DNA of 64,000 nt. It comes from Nymphaea colorata (taxonomy: Eukaryota > Streptophyta > Magnoliopsida > Nymphaeales > Nymphaeaceae). The stretch is taken from positions 22,462,040 through 22,526,039 of the forward strand of contig NC_045145.1 in NCBI RefSeq assembly GCF_008831285.2, written 5' to 3'. This document shows, in pieces, positions 31,536 to 42,829 of the stretch; the stretch's first letter is position 1, and every line of letters begins with the position of its first letter. Made by a program: the position numbers and the translations under genes. The notes below the pieces were generated by a model, which was not told the DNA's origin, did not search any database, and was given only the letters and a program-made list of their open reading frames with translations.

Positions 31536-34500
31536 TTACTGCAGTCTCTTTCTTTTGCTGGATTGAGAATCTGAGGGTGATGAAGAAACGGCGGAGGTTC
31601 CATCCTGGCGCTCAAGAACAGCAGTGGGGCTTCGTGGAACTGTCTCCCTCGGTGGAGTTTTTGGTCCTTCCGCGACGTCCAAATTGTTCTTCATGAATCG
31701 GCAGCAGTTGACAATGTTTTCCTGTGAAAAGAATTGTGGTCAGAACAGTATGATTCTTTTCATACGACTTCTTTCTTCTTCCTTTTTTTCTGCAGGCCTC
31801 ATTCTTTTCATCTGGAAACCCGTTAACTCCGTAGTTCCTCATTTAAATGCCGCTACCTACAAACTACGTAAGATGGATGTCGTGATGCTTACCCTGTCCA
31901 ACCCAGGGTACCAAGCTGCAGTAGTTCCAGTATCAATTTGACCGAGCTGTTGGATCTCGCGAGCCGCAAGGAGCACCGCAGCAGCGGCGACGGACGATGG
32001 CCGGAAATTCTCAAAATCAACCACTGGCGGTAGCACAATAATAGTAAATCAGTAGCTTGAGGAATGGATTTAAGAAGATGCACTAGAATGTGGATATCAT
32101 AACCAAAAAAAGACTTGGTTACGGGCTTCACACTACTCTTATCAACCTTCTTGCCGATGGCCCCAATTATGACAGTACATGGATGAGGTACGGGATATAG
32201 TCAAGCCATGCATAAAGGCACACTGGAGTCGAAGCGGGTTATGTGTGGGCACTAACGTAGCCAGAAAATGTGGCTTCGCCACTGTGTGTGGGACACCATT
32301 CCAAGTACAAGATGTTTGAATTACCTCGAATGATACTAAGGATAAGCTGGATTCCCCGAGACACGATGGGTCCGTTAAGCTCCTGGCTTGGGTTAACCTT
32401 GCGAGCAAACAGCTCAATGAAAGAGAAGGGAGTCACGGAGCGTAATTTCCAATTCAGTTTGCTCAAGATGACGATCTCCATTCTGAAAAGACTGTCGGGC
32501 TCAAAGAAGTGTCTTCCTAGACCAGCCTGTCGAAAAACTGGTTAAAAACAGCTCAAAGAAGAAAAGAAAAGACAGGGAAGTTTTCAAAAGTGATACCCGT
32601 TGTATCACCGGCAGCGAAGGGGCTCCAGACTCCTCCATTTTGGCAGCCAGTGACAGGCAAGATACGGATAATAGCTCATACGTCCAACCATTTGTCTGCA
32701 AGCAAGGGGAAAATGAAAGAAACAAGGAGAATGCTGGTGAAGAAACAAAGATATGGAAACAACCAAACAACGAACTACTTAAGCAACTACCAGTGGCATA
32801 GCATATAGTCACTATTGCATATTCTAAACGACAAGAACCCAAGGCACCCACACTGGCTATAAGGGAGAGAGTTTATTATTGGACCTTTTCTTTTCAGAGC
32901 TATAACCCCATTACATTAGAACGTAAGAGGTTTGCTTTAACTGTTTTCAGAATGGAAGGTGTTCCAGCTCTTTTATTTTAAAACCTTACTTCCAGCTCTT
33001 CAAGGTAGGAGGAGGTAAAATAGAAAGGGTGAAACATGTCACGAAAGCCAATTATTCCATTTATCAGGCGACTCCCCATTAAAGCATTTGCATTTAACAA
33101 AGAGCAGTCTAGAAAAATGAGACCCGATATTCGACGACAGTCAATAGAATATTACTTTCTTGACTCTATGCATAGTCCAGGTTGCTTGAAACGAACGTGA
33201 AGCACAAAAGAATATCATAAGATAATAATACATTGCGCCATTCAAAATTACCAAATTAATGGAGGACTCTCTCTATTTAAATAGGAAAAAAAATTAGATC
33301 TTACATGGACCTTGTCTGCAGATAGCCATCTGCACATGGTTATTTCATTCCTGGCCATGCGGAAAGAGAATAAACTTCTGAATCCCAAACTTCTTTTATA
33401 GTCTACACAAGTAGGCCAAGTGGCCTCAAGTTTTTTCCCAAAATCACCACCCCACCCAGTTACAATTCCCAAAGTCCAAAGAAAGGCAATTTTTATCTAA
33501 AGAGGGCTCAAAGCTTGACAGGTTTCAACGTGGTGGTGCCGAACTAAACTAGTCCGATGAAACAAGACGAGAGTAAAGGTGCCTTAGTCAAAGACGTAAT
33601 CACGTCCGCATAGTTGGCCTCGCAGAAACGCCACAGACTTTACACAGAGACGCAAACGTATGCGTCTCTCTCACACCATTGAAAACCCGGCCCATACCGA
33701 GTTGTATACAAACATTTTTACCAACCACAGAAGAACGTCCGAGGTATGGCAAATGGAACAATCTTCAATTCCATTTGAATTTGAACCAGGAACACGAATC
33801 AATTCAAATGAGTTGGAGGGGACGGGGTTCGTTGTGGGGCTAGACCAAAGCAACCAGACTCGGAAAAGGTTGAATCTACGAGGGTGTTCTTTCCATATTT
33901 GGGTTAGTCAGGGAAGGGAACCCCGTTTCTTACGTCCTTTATCAGCCAAAAACTGATCCAACTAGTTGAAAAGAATAGAAATTGCCTCCATATAGTACTA
34001 AGATGCCCCATATAGATGTCACAAAGTGACGCGTACGTCCTGCCAGAAGGATTAAACGGGCAATGGCACGGAATTTTAAATTTCGTCACATACGTGTTGA
34101 TAGAAGTGATAACGCGTGGGTGCATTTGCAAGGTAACCTGGAAGAATGCAGAAAGAGGTGGAGAAAACATGCAAAAAGTTGGAAGCAAAAGAAGATTCAA
34201 ATAAAAAATAAGAACAAACAGGAAGCAATGAACGGGAAAAAGAAAGGAAAAAACTTAATATGATGGGAAAAGATGAAACAGAATGGCGAATAAAAGACTG
34301 GAAGCGATGAGGTACCAGCGAACAATGTACTTCCGGTCACGAAGACATGCTTCTGGAGTTCTTGGTGGTCATCCTTTGAGTCTTCCCAGGCCCTTCAGTT
34401 ATCGATCGTACAGGATATTCACTTCAGGGACAAGATCGTCGTTTTAGTGCCGGAAGCGTTCTCAGGACTCCAATTGGATGACAATCCGACGATTCTCTCA

Positions 34501-35769
34501 CCAGTAATATTGGCGTCAAATCGACTTTCAGCGGGAACAAAAAAGACTTTTCGGAAACAAGTCATTTCGTCACTCGTGAGAAATTCAACAGAAGCTCGTA
34601 ATGGTAAAACGTGGCATGGACGTGCCATCTGGACGTGTGTAAGAAACTGAAACATCTGTTGAACTCATGTTTTTGAGGCAAAATTAGTTATAAAAAACAT
34701 TTAAGAAACAATAACGATAAATACAAAGAGCGCCGATCTTTTGAATAACGCCGACTTGGTATCCCATTCGCCATTCGGCAATAATGAAGATGAAAGAAAA
34801 CTGGAAAGGTGAAACGCGACGCCAAATTTTCCAACCACAGGGGTTATTCCGCACCATTACGTCCAATGCTGATAAAAATGACAAGCGAGTGCGAAACGAA
34901 TCTTCCGAACAATTCAGCGATTTCGAAACGCAATAAGACACTGAACTTCGACCGGGAGGACAACACCGATCTTCCTGATGAAAACGCCAATTCAACGCCG
35001 TCAACTAACAAAAAAACAACGACTGTGAAGACCAGGGACGAAACATTTCTTCGTTAAGGAGCCTAGAAGATCGACGTCCTTAACGGAGAGAGAGGGAGAG
35101 AAAGAAAGTGAGAGAAGGAACTACTTGCTGTTAACTGAGAAAAAGAATAAAGACGGGTGAACGACGAGGGAGAGAGAGGAGGAGATCGAACTTATTTAGT
35201 TGATTAATCACCGGTTCGGTGTCATCAGCAACGAGAAAACAAAAATGCAGAATGCGAAGATGGTCAGAAAAAGCCTTCTGGACGGAAGCGTAAACGAGCA
35301 ACGAGTCAATGACGATCCTAGACCAGGGAGAATGCAAGCGAGATAATTACCGGAAAATCATTGACGGATAAGAAGCGATCCATGTAATTAACTGCGAGGT
35401 ACACCGTCAGCGGCCTGAACCCAAGAAACGATCCCGCCTGCAGTAGCCAGATTCCGGTTACCCTATCGCCGTTAGATCAATCGCACGGTATCAAAGACAC
35501 GGAGAAGAAATCGTCACCGTTTCTACCTCAAGAATCCACTCGGTGGCCTCCAGACGGGCGGAGCACTCAAGAGGATGACTCCTCAATCTCCTTGCAAATC
35601 CGATCTCCGGGGTGTACCGGCCCTCAAGCTCGATCATCTTGACAATCGATTCGTCCTCCTCTTCCTCGTCTCTCGCTCCGGGAAGATCGGGTTCCCGCAG
35701 AGGGAAGTCGAAGCCGTTCGGGTCGAGGAAGTCGGCGTCCTCTGTGCATAAAAGATCAGGGAAAGACAT
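31536..35769 (-). CDS. D-type cyclin (CYCD1-like), six exons
   Basis: Exons (high to low): 35527-35769, 35351-35437, 32597-32695, 32325-32526, 31893-32023, 31536-31721. All introns are GT-AG and together the exons give 315 codons without a stop, from ATG 35767-35769 to TAA 31536-31538. The product has the retinoblastoma-binding LxCxE motif (LLCTE, residues 6-10). An acidic stretch DEEEEDES follows. The cyclin N box spans about 40-180, with GFRPLTVYLAVNYMDRFLS and LLSVSCLSLAAKMEES; the CDK-contact Lys is 129. The cyclin C fold has RMEIVILSKLNWKLRSVTPF and FRPSSVAAAAVLLAAREIQQ. A Ser/Pro/Thr-rich tail with TPP, SP and a basic SKRKR ends the protein, as in PEST-type D cyclins. The tail block ENIVNCCRFMK and AVNYMDRFL suggest the D1 group. 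Family knowledge: partner of CDKA, phosphorylates Rb-related protein at G1/S in the nucleus. Size is normal for the family. Likely functional; exon borders are my prediction. Confidence 0.9.
32696..35350 (-). other. Cyclin D intron 2 (2,655 bp), source of dispersed fragments
   Basis: Splits the cyclin box between SVNDFP and TNGWTYELL. Donor GTAATT, acceptor CTTGCAG. Far longer than the other introns (70-301 bp). Segments at 34070-34235 and 34360-34455 recur, rearranged, at 4519-4745. No nested gene or intact transposon is recognised inside; open frames on both strands are short and motif-free. Confidence 0.7.
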
Positions 35770-36540
35770 AGTACCAAGAAACCACAATCAGTCCTCTCAC
35801 TTCTCATCCTCTTCAATTCTCGCCGGTGGGAAAAGCCGTCATGCGGACGGGAATAACTACGGTCCGGCGAAAGGGTCGTCGGAAAGAGGAGGATTTCACC
35901 AGAATATATGGGGTTCCCCTTTTCGACGAACGAAGAATCACGTCTCCTCGTCGTCGATAGAGAACGGTTGTGGCACAGTAGCTGCTCCACCCGCTCCCGC
36001 TCCCCCCTTTATGTGCAGAACGGTGCCAGCCAGATGACGAAAAGGCCACGGATAATTTTCGTAAACAACCAAAATGCAACGAGCGAACCCATGCTGATTC
36101 ACGTATGCACACTCGTGCATCAATCAAAAACAGTGAGATGAAAAGCGCTAAGTTCGGACGCTTTCTCAAATCCCAAACGCCCTGTTTGTTTCATTCACTT
36201 TCCCAAGAAAATCTTACTATTCTATTAAGAAATTAGTGACGTCATTTCCCATAAGTTTCGGTACATGGTGTACAAGTAAAGTACCCCTGCTAGGTTTGGG
36301 CCTTGGGTGCATGAAATTACAAAATTGCTCTTAAAGGCTAAGAAGTTTAACAGCTCTAACTAGGGCAACGTAGTGCACGGTTAGGGTATTGGGAACAAAC
36401 CAAACACACACCTGGGACTCCATCACTTCTTGCATGAGCTTAAAGCATTAAGTATAAAAATTTGAAGTGATGAACATACATCCAAAGCGTCACTAAATAT
36501 TTAGCACAAAATTAGTGACAAGCAGACTTGACGAGGACAC
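35770..36540 (-). promoter_or_regulatory. 5' region of the cyclin gene
   Basis: From the ATG to about 36050 the sequence is mixed GC, unlike the AT-rich flank beyond, consistent with a 5' UTR and proximal promoter. On the minus strand a weak TATA-like ACATAAAGG lies about 240 bases before the ATG. A TTTCCCACCGGCG stretch resembles, with a mismatch, E2F-type sites, which would suit a cell-cycle gene. These are suggestions only. Antisense frames in this area are shadows. Confidence 0.3.
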
Positions 36541-39500
36541 ATGAATTTGAAAGTTTTTCGCACAATAAGTTATTTGAATGATAATTAAACATCGTTCTAC
36601 TAAACATTGATTATGTAACTAAGTTATCAGGAAAGATCGGCATGTATCGTGATCTTTCATCAATGGATTCTTAAATTGTGTCTACAAAGGCATATAAATT
36701 CAACACTTTTTTCGGGCATAGGGAAAACTTTGCTAAACATTCATTGAGGTTAAAAGCAATGTAAGTTGTCGAAAAGCCGGTTTGAGTGTTTACGTACTCT
36801 GTCATGCAAAAAATGCATATAAATGATATTTTTTCTTGCTAAAAAAAGGAAGGTGGCATTAAAGGATTTCGTTTGTGGTAAGGTATTAATACTTACTCGC
36901 AAAGAATTTTCGAGAGTGTTTGCATGCATACGACAAGTTGTTCGAGACAAGCTTATTTAATTGACATATATATCTCACACAACTTCCCGACAAAAATTTG
37001 AAACATGTTTTAGAAGTAGATTGGAATAGATGAAATAGGCTTCCAAGAGCACACCATGTTTTTATTTTAGTAAAATAAGGTATGATTGTGGATGTTTTTC
37101 CTTATATATAACATCAAATGCTAGACAGGACCACACTATGTATCTTCAAAGAAAAATGTATTATATTTTGTGTACATACTCTATGAACGTTATGTTACAA
37201 AAACACATTGTTCTTCTTATCAAATGCCTCTAAATTGTGCTTAGAATAAAAATGTTGATGAACAAGGAGATGTTGACTAATTTGAAAGTCTTATGCCCAA
37301 TAAGTTATCTTTCATACTGCTATAATCAATTATGTAGCTAATCATTCAAAAAAATCAGCACAATATTTGTGTTCATTTGTCTACGTATGCATCCTCAAAG
37401 GCATATAAGTTCAAGTTTTCTTTGAGGCATAGAGAAAACTCTATCTTAGACCATCGTGAGAGTTGCAAACTCTATATAAGTCTCTAGAGACTTCATTTAG
37501 TTTTCATGTAACATTGTCTTGTAGAAAATGTGATTTAAATGATCTCATTCTCATGTAAAAAGAGGGAGAAGATCACATTTTAAAGTGTTTTGTTGACTTG
37601 CAGTAATATATTAATGTGTGACACGTAAAGATCAACTTTTGAGCATGTTTGCATGTATAAGAAATGTTGTTCAAGATAAGTTTTTCTAGGTGACATGTCT
37701 CACTTGCCTGCAATAAGGCTCTAGAACATTTGATTAAGTACATTGAAACGGACAAAATAGTCTTTGAAAAGAAAAATCCACGATGTTGGACTCAAGAGGT
37801 GAAAATTTCATACAGAATGTCTCAAGTTGTACTTTTGAGGCACATTTTATCCATCCATTCGAACAGGCAATTAGAGTGACAAAAGTGAAGACAATAAAAC
37901 ATTGCGATATTAGAATACTTGTTTGTAGAATACATATTGCATGCACACTATTATGTTGTTTTATAAAATACGGTGTCGTTAAAGACGGCCTTCCTAAATA
38001 CTACAACCAAATGGCAGACATGATGACATCAATGGTTCTTGAAACAAAAATATGTAGTTCAAAAGAGACTTGGAAATATTTTGTTCCACGAATACAATGT
38101 TCTTTTTATCAAATGTCTCTCATTCTAATAGTAAGATTTATAAAGGCATGTTAAATTCATATTGCTAGTGTTTGATTAGCCACCGTACTGTAAGAATAAT
38201 TTTTTGCCAATAAAACATTTTTTTTTTTGCGACCGTCGAGCATTACCTCATTCAGAAGTTGAGACAGCAAATCTTTGGACATTGTACCACCAAAGTGCTG
38301 AGTTTGTTACTAAGAGGCACAGTTGAGATAATTCGTCTTGGAGAACTTGTCATAAATGAAAAGGAAAATGCCTTAAACACCGTTTGTTTCAATCCCAAGC
38401 AAACAGAAAAATCAGGCATCTAATTAGACGACCCCTGCCTGATCCGTCTGCTTTCCTAATACCTTCTTATGGAAGAGAATTGGGGCAGGGCAGAACTGCA
38501 ATTATCTCGGAATCCATGACCATAATTTTAATCATAAGGGCATCGTTGTCATTTTATGAAGTGGGGCCTCTACAAACTTTGACGAAAAAACTACATCCTG
38601 TACAATGCCTTTGACCATAATAACCTTACGACGTCTCACGTTTTTTTTTTCTTTTTTTTTTCTTTTTTGTGCTACGGCGGATATCAACCCAATGGCGGAA
38701 AAAAATTTATTTAAAGGCTTAAGTTTTTCCTCTAATTCCTTTCTAGGGGGCGCTCACTTTTGTGAACATTCATATTTTGAAACACTTGAGATTCATTTTT
38801 ATTTTCAACGCCATTTTTTATAAGTAAAATAATACCGTGACATATTAAATATGCGAGTAGATTATAAATAGCTTTGTGTTTAATATTTTCACAAAAAACA
38901 AAAAAAAAAACTGAAAAGAAAAAAATTGGCTTAGGCATGTTGGCCCTTTTGTATGTCAAAGTCCAAAGACACATGCAAGCAAATAGAAGCTTGAGTATTG
39001 GATACAGGAGTGTAAACACTTGACTTGGCATTTAGTTTTGATCCAGATTTGAATGGTTTCAACTTAATCAAATGATTTTGTAACTGAATTTGGATCTTGA
39101 TCCTACCATGTAAAATTCGGACATTCCAAAAGAAATTTGTTTATTTGGTATCGATCACGTATTCATGTGTCAAATACTCAACTCGAATCTAATTAGCAAT
39201 GAGATTTGAAATGGAATCATCAAGGAAATTAATACAATCCATAGTTCAGTAGCAGCTTTTCTTGAGTATAATCGTGAGGGAAATGAACACTTGTAAATTC
39301 TAATCTGGTCGTCATATTTTAATTTACGTAAAAGAAGAGGCTTTATTTGTTATTTTCTTAAACAATATGGGAACCTTGGCGACGTAAAGTCCCCTGTTGA
39401 CTGTTATGGAAAAAAAAAAAAGTTAAGATTTGGCACAAAAGTCAGGGCCCTAAATGGAATTTTTTTATTTGTATCCGTCCATAAAATTGGTAAAAAAATC

Positions 39501-40375
39501 GGTGAAATGTCCGTAATTCCAGAAGGTCAACGGTCATCTTCGTACTTTGACCGGAAAAGAATCCCGGCTGAGAATGCCCTTTCAGAAGACACGTGTCATT
39601 CGTTTAGAAGTGGGTTCACGGCATACAGCTGTGGCCCACAATTGACTTTACCATTTAGTCCTCACCTTCCGAAAAAATGACCACTTTGCCCCTTAATCCC
39701 TGCGACGGCGAAATCTTCTCCATCGACTCCGCCTGGCAAAATATTTTCATTTTGTCGGCCCAGTTAAGTAGTCAAAATATCTGCACTATTTTTCAACATA
39801 GCGAAGCTAACAAAACAATTTTCTCAAGACACTGTGGCATTTCTGATCTTTTAGTTGTTCTAACCGGACACAGTAACGAGAGAATTTCACGTTATTAAAG
39901 TTGAAAATACAAGTGAATTATATCGAGAAAGATGCAAATCCTGCTGCATTGGCCTTTCTCAGAATACCGTTTTTACTTGATTAGAAATTAATTATCATAC
40001 GAGTCCGAATATGGGCCGAACCTTTATCAGCCTAATCAGATCTTGCTGCATTGGTCTTTATCAGAATACCTTTTTCACTTGATTAAAAAATTATCACATG
40101 ATTTAATCCTTGCATAAAATCTACAATCAAATGGAAACAAAGTCGATTTAGGTTTCGAACCCTGCAGATTGGATGCATATTCTTTAATGATTTTGGATGG
40201 AAACTAGATCCAATACATATTAATTAAAAATTGCACCTCTTGCTCGTAGACAACATTGATAGCGAAATATTTGTTTTTGTTCGAAATTAATTGTGCAATT
40301 TAAGAGGCTTCATACAAATCAGCATTCATATATCATGATACTTTTTAACTTTTATATATTTTGGCATTTATATGT
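36540..40375 (-). repeat. Left arm of a large interrupted inverted repeat
   Basis: 36540-37985 matches about 51115-52540 inverted, and 39240-40375 matches about 49965-51110 inverted. The 1.25 kb between (37985-39240) has no partner in the right arm, though 38745-38890 matches 1-180 inverted. Shared signposts include GCATGCCGATCTTTC (inverted), the GTCACTCTAATTGC block, ACACGTGTC, and GGCCCATAT...ACTCGTATGATAATTAATT. The 5' portion also matches 420-1640 (inverted). No coding gene is supported; the 73-codon frame at 39677-39898 is not preserved in the right arm. Confidence 0.8.
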
Positions 40376-41254
40376 AAGATTGTAGAGAAAAAGGAAAACC
40401 AAGCTTCAAAAGGAACAAAGGGGAACGTAGGTGGGAATTTGGGCATGCCCAAAAGGTTTGGGCCCTATACCATTAATGTTAATAAACCTTAGTTGGGATA
40501 CAAAATTTACAGTTCAAAATTTTCAGCATCTCAGGACAGAAACAAATATGATAGATCCAAACTCCAATCAACTCATATTATATATGATTCAGTACAATTT
40601 TTCTTGAAGATTTGAGCATTTACACTAGAAGGGAGAACTTCAATGTTGAAGATGATTTAAGATGATTGTGCATGTCAAGGGTTCCTGCATGGCCGCAGCG
40701 CCACCTGTAAACTCGTCGGCACGCCGTGAAGCACATGGTTCCTTGAAACAGACAACTCTCGCTTTGGGATTAGCAAACTGGGTTTGGGGCAGACCATGGT
40801 TGCAGTGCATGGAGAAGAACAATTACAAAACTTAAACATCGTTCAGTAATGTAATTCTGTAATTGAACATCATTCACAAAGAGACACAAATCTCTCTCTC
40901 TTTTTTGGCATTGGGCAGACCACAATCAGAGCACAGAATGATGAATAATTATAAAAATTAAGCATCATTTGATTAGGTAATGACAGAATTAAACATCTTG
41001 CACAAGAAGGACCCAGTTTGAGGGAATCTCTCTATCTCTCTCTTGGATTAGAAAGGTGGGGGTTGGGCAGTCCACAATCAGAGTACGAAGCAATGAATGA
41101 TTATAAAAGTTAAGCATCATTTAATTATGTAATGACAGCAATAAGGGTTTAGGCAGGCTGCAACCAGAGTACGGCAGATGAATACTACAAAAATTAAACA
41201 TCATATATTATGTGATTATCAAAGCAAAGATCATTCAGGAAGAGAACCAAAACC

Positions 41255-41332
<78 letters not shown>

Positions 41333-42353
41333 GGTAAAATTTTCATGTACAACCTCAAAGCCCATAGTTAAGTACAATTAACAAAATCACTTTGTGGTTT
41401 TGGTTGAAGTATAACTTAATTAAATGCATAGCTTGGATGTCAGGAACAGCATAATATATATTTTTTGCGAAGCATTCTTGCAGAGTATTATATCTAAGAA
41501 AAGTTAAACTTATCATCATGAATAATGCAATCGAACTGGACATGAGAAGTCCAAAAATTAATGTCATAGTCCAGTTAATGCTTGTACTTCAAGATATGAC
41601 ATCTATTTCCTTACATATGAAACTACCAAGTTGAGCTAGATGCCTTGAGATCAAGGGGTCCGTTTCCCACGTGAATTGCATAAGACAACAGCTGGTTTGG
41701 TGGATCCTGCCACTTTCCAGCAGACGGGATCCACCATCAATGTGCTTGTTCAACTGGCCCCATTTGGCCTGTTTAAAATGAGAAGGACCAAGTAACTGTT
41801 CTTTTAGTTCTGGATCCAAATCCAGCATAGATCTGACCAAGTAGCGTTGATTCACTCGGATGTGCCTGTCCATATGTCAAGCTGGTACTGCATCTTGTTA
41901 TTCTCCAAGTCTACGGCCGTAAAAATGTTTTGGAATGACGGGCCAAGTATTTACTAGATATAGAACCAAGCCAGCATTACATGTTTGATGCTTAAGAGGC
42001 GAGGAGTTTCCTTTGCAAGGGTGGATTTTCCACTTGATATGAATATTTTCATCATGATCTCTTTATTCTGATCCGCTTTTATAGGTTCATCAGAAGCCAA
42101 GTCGTCATGAATTCACTGTATAGACAATTATTAGTTCCATCCGGAGGCTCACATGGTGCAACACAAGCTTGCAACAGATATCATTTTTACTGGGTTGTCT
42201 CCAGACCTTACCGAGATGTTTCTTCTTTTTTTTTCATCATGATTCCTTGTCCAATCCTTCTGTTCTTTTCAGAAAAACCTTCTGAAGGGCCACCTCCTTA
42301 AGGACAGTTCTACTGACTATTGCAATCTAGACAGACCAATTTCAAGTACGTAA
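40376..42353. other. Intergenic between inverted-repeat arm and copia element
   Basis: Several short internal near-repeats of the type TTAAGCATCATTTGATTA-GTAATGACA occur between 40830 and 41230 (about four diverged units of 80-130 bp). A compound SSR follows at 41256-41332. A 94-codon minus-strand frame at 41589-41873 (YLVRSMLDLDPELKEQLLG) has no recognised domain. Confidence 0.4.
41256..41332 (+). repeat. Compound microsatellite (CT)n(CTAT)n(CT)n(AT)n
   Basis: CT runs flank four TATC units and pass into an AT run ending at 41332. Confidence 0.95.
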
Positions 42354-42809
42354 TGTAAGATCATTTGGTGGGCCGACATATGTTCATAAGGAATTTCAGA
42401 CATTATATCCGCTTAAGTGATTGCATTTTGGGATATTACGTCATTTTATATGGTATGGGGTAATTTTGAAATGTATAGATACCAGTACGGAATTACGGAC
42501 TCTTTGATGGGTGTAATCCGTAATTGTCCTTATTATAAAATGGTAGTGGTCCCTGGGGTCGTGCAAGGGTTGCCTGAAACATTGGTTTCTAGGGTTTTCC
42601 TCTTCTCCATCTGAACGAGACCTCAAGCGCGCTGCACGTACCCTGGAAGATCCTGCTGCGATCTTCCCGTGCACCAGATCAAATGGATTCAGGTACGCTT
42701 CCGCTTCAGTTTAAAGTTTCGTTTATTTCAATGATTTAGCATGAGCATGATCCTATTTAGGGTATATACGTTTGGTTTTGTATATGCGTTATGGGGAGAA
42801 ACCCCAACA
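42354..42809 (+). repeat. 5' LTR of copia element
   Basis: 456 bp, from TGTAAGATCATTTGG to GAAACCCCAACA. Lacks a stretch of about 19 bases (GGCTGTCTTAACGTAAATA-like) present near the start of the 3' LTR. Followed by primer-site-like CTATCAGAGCC (42814-42824), the tRNA-iMet complement with one change from the usual GGTATCAGAGC. Confidence 0.93.
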
Positions 42810-42829
42810 TTTGCTATCAGAGCCAGGTT

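Noticed and set aside
35612-36169. 141- and 118-codon frames around the cyclin start
   Set aside because: Antisense or frame-shifted shadows of cyclin exon 1 and its 5' region.
39677-39898. 73-codon frame in the left inverted-repeat arm
   Set aside because: The matching right-arm sequence does not keep the frame.
41589-41873. 94-codon minus-strand frame with LDLDPELKEQLLG
   Set aside because: Looks moderately protein-like but no family is recognised and no flanking exons can be supported.
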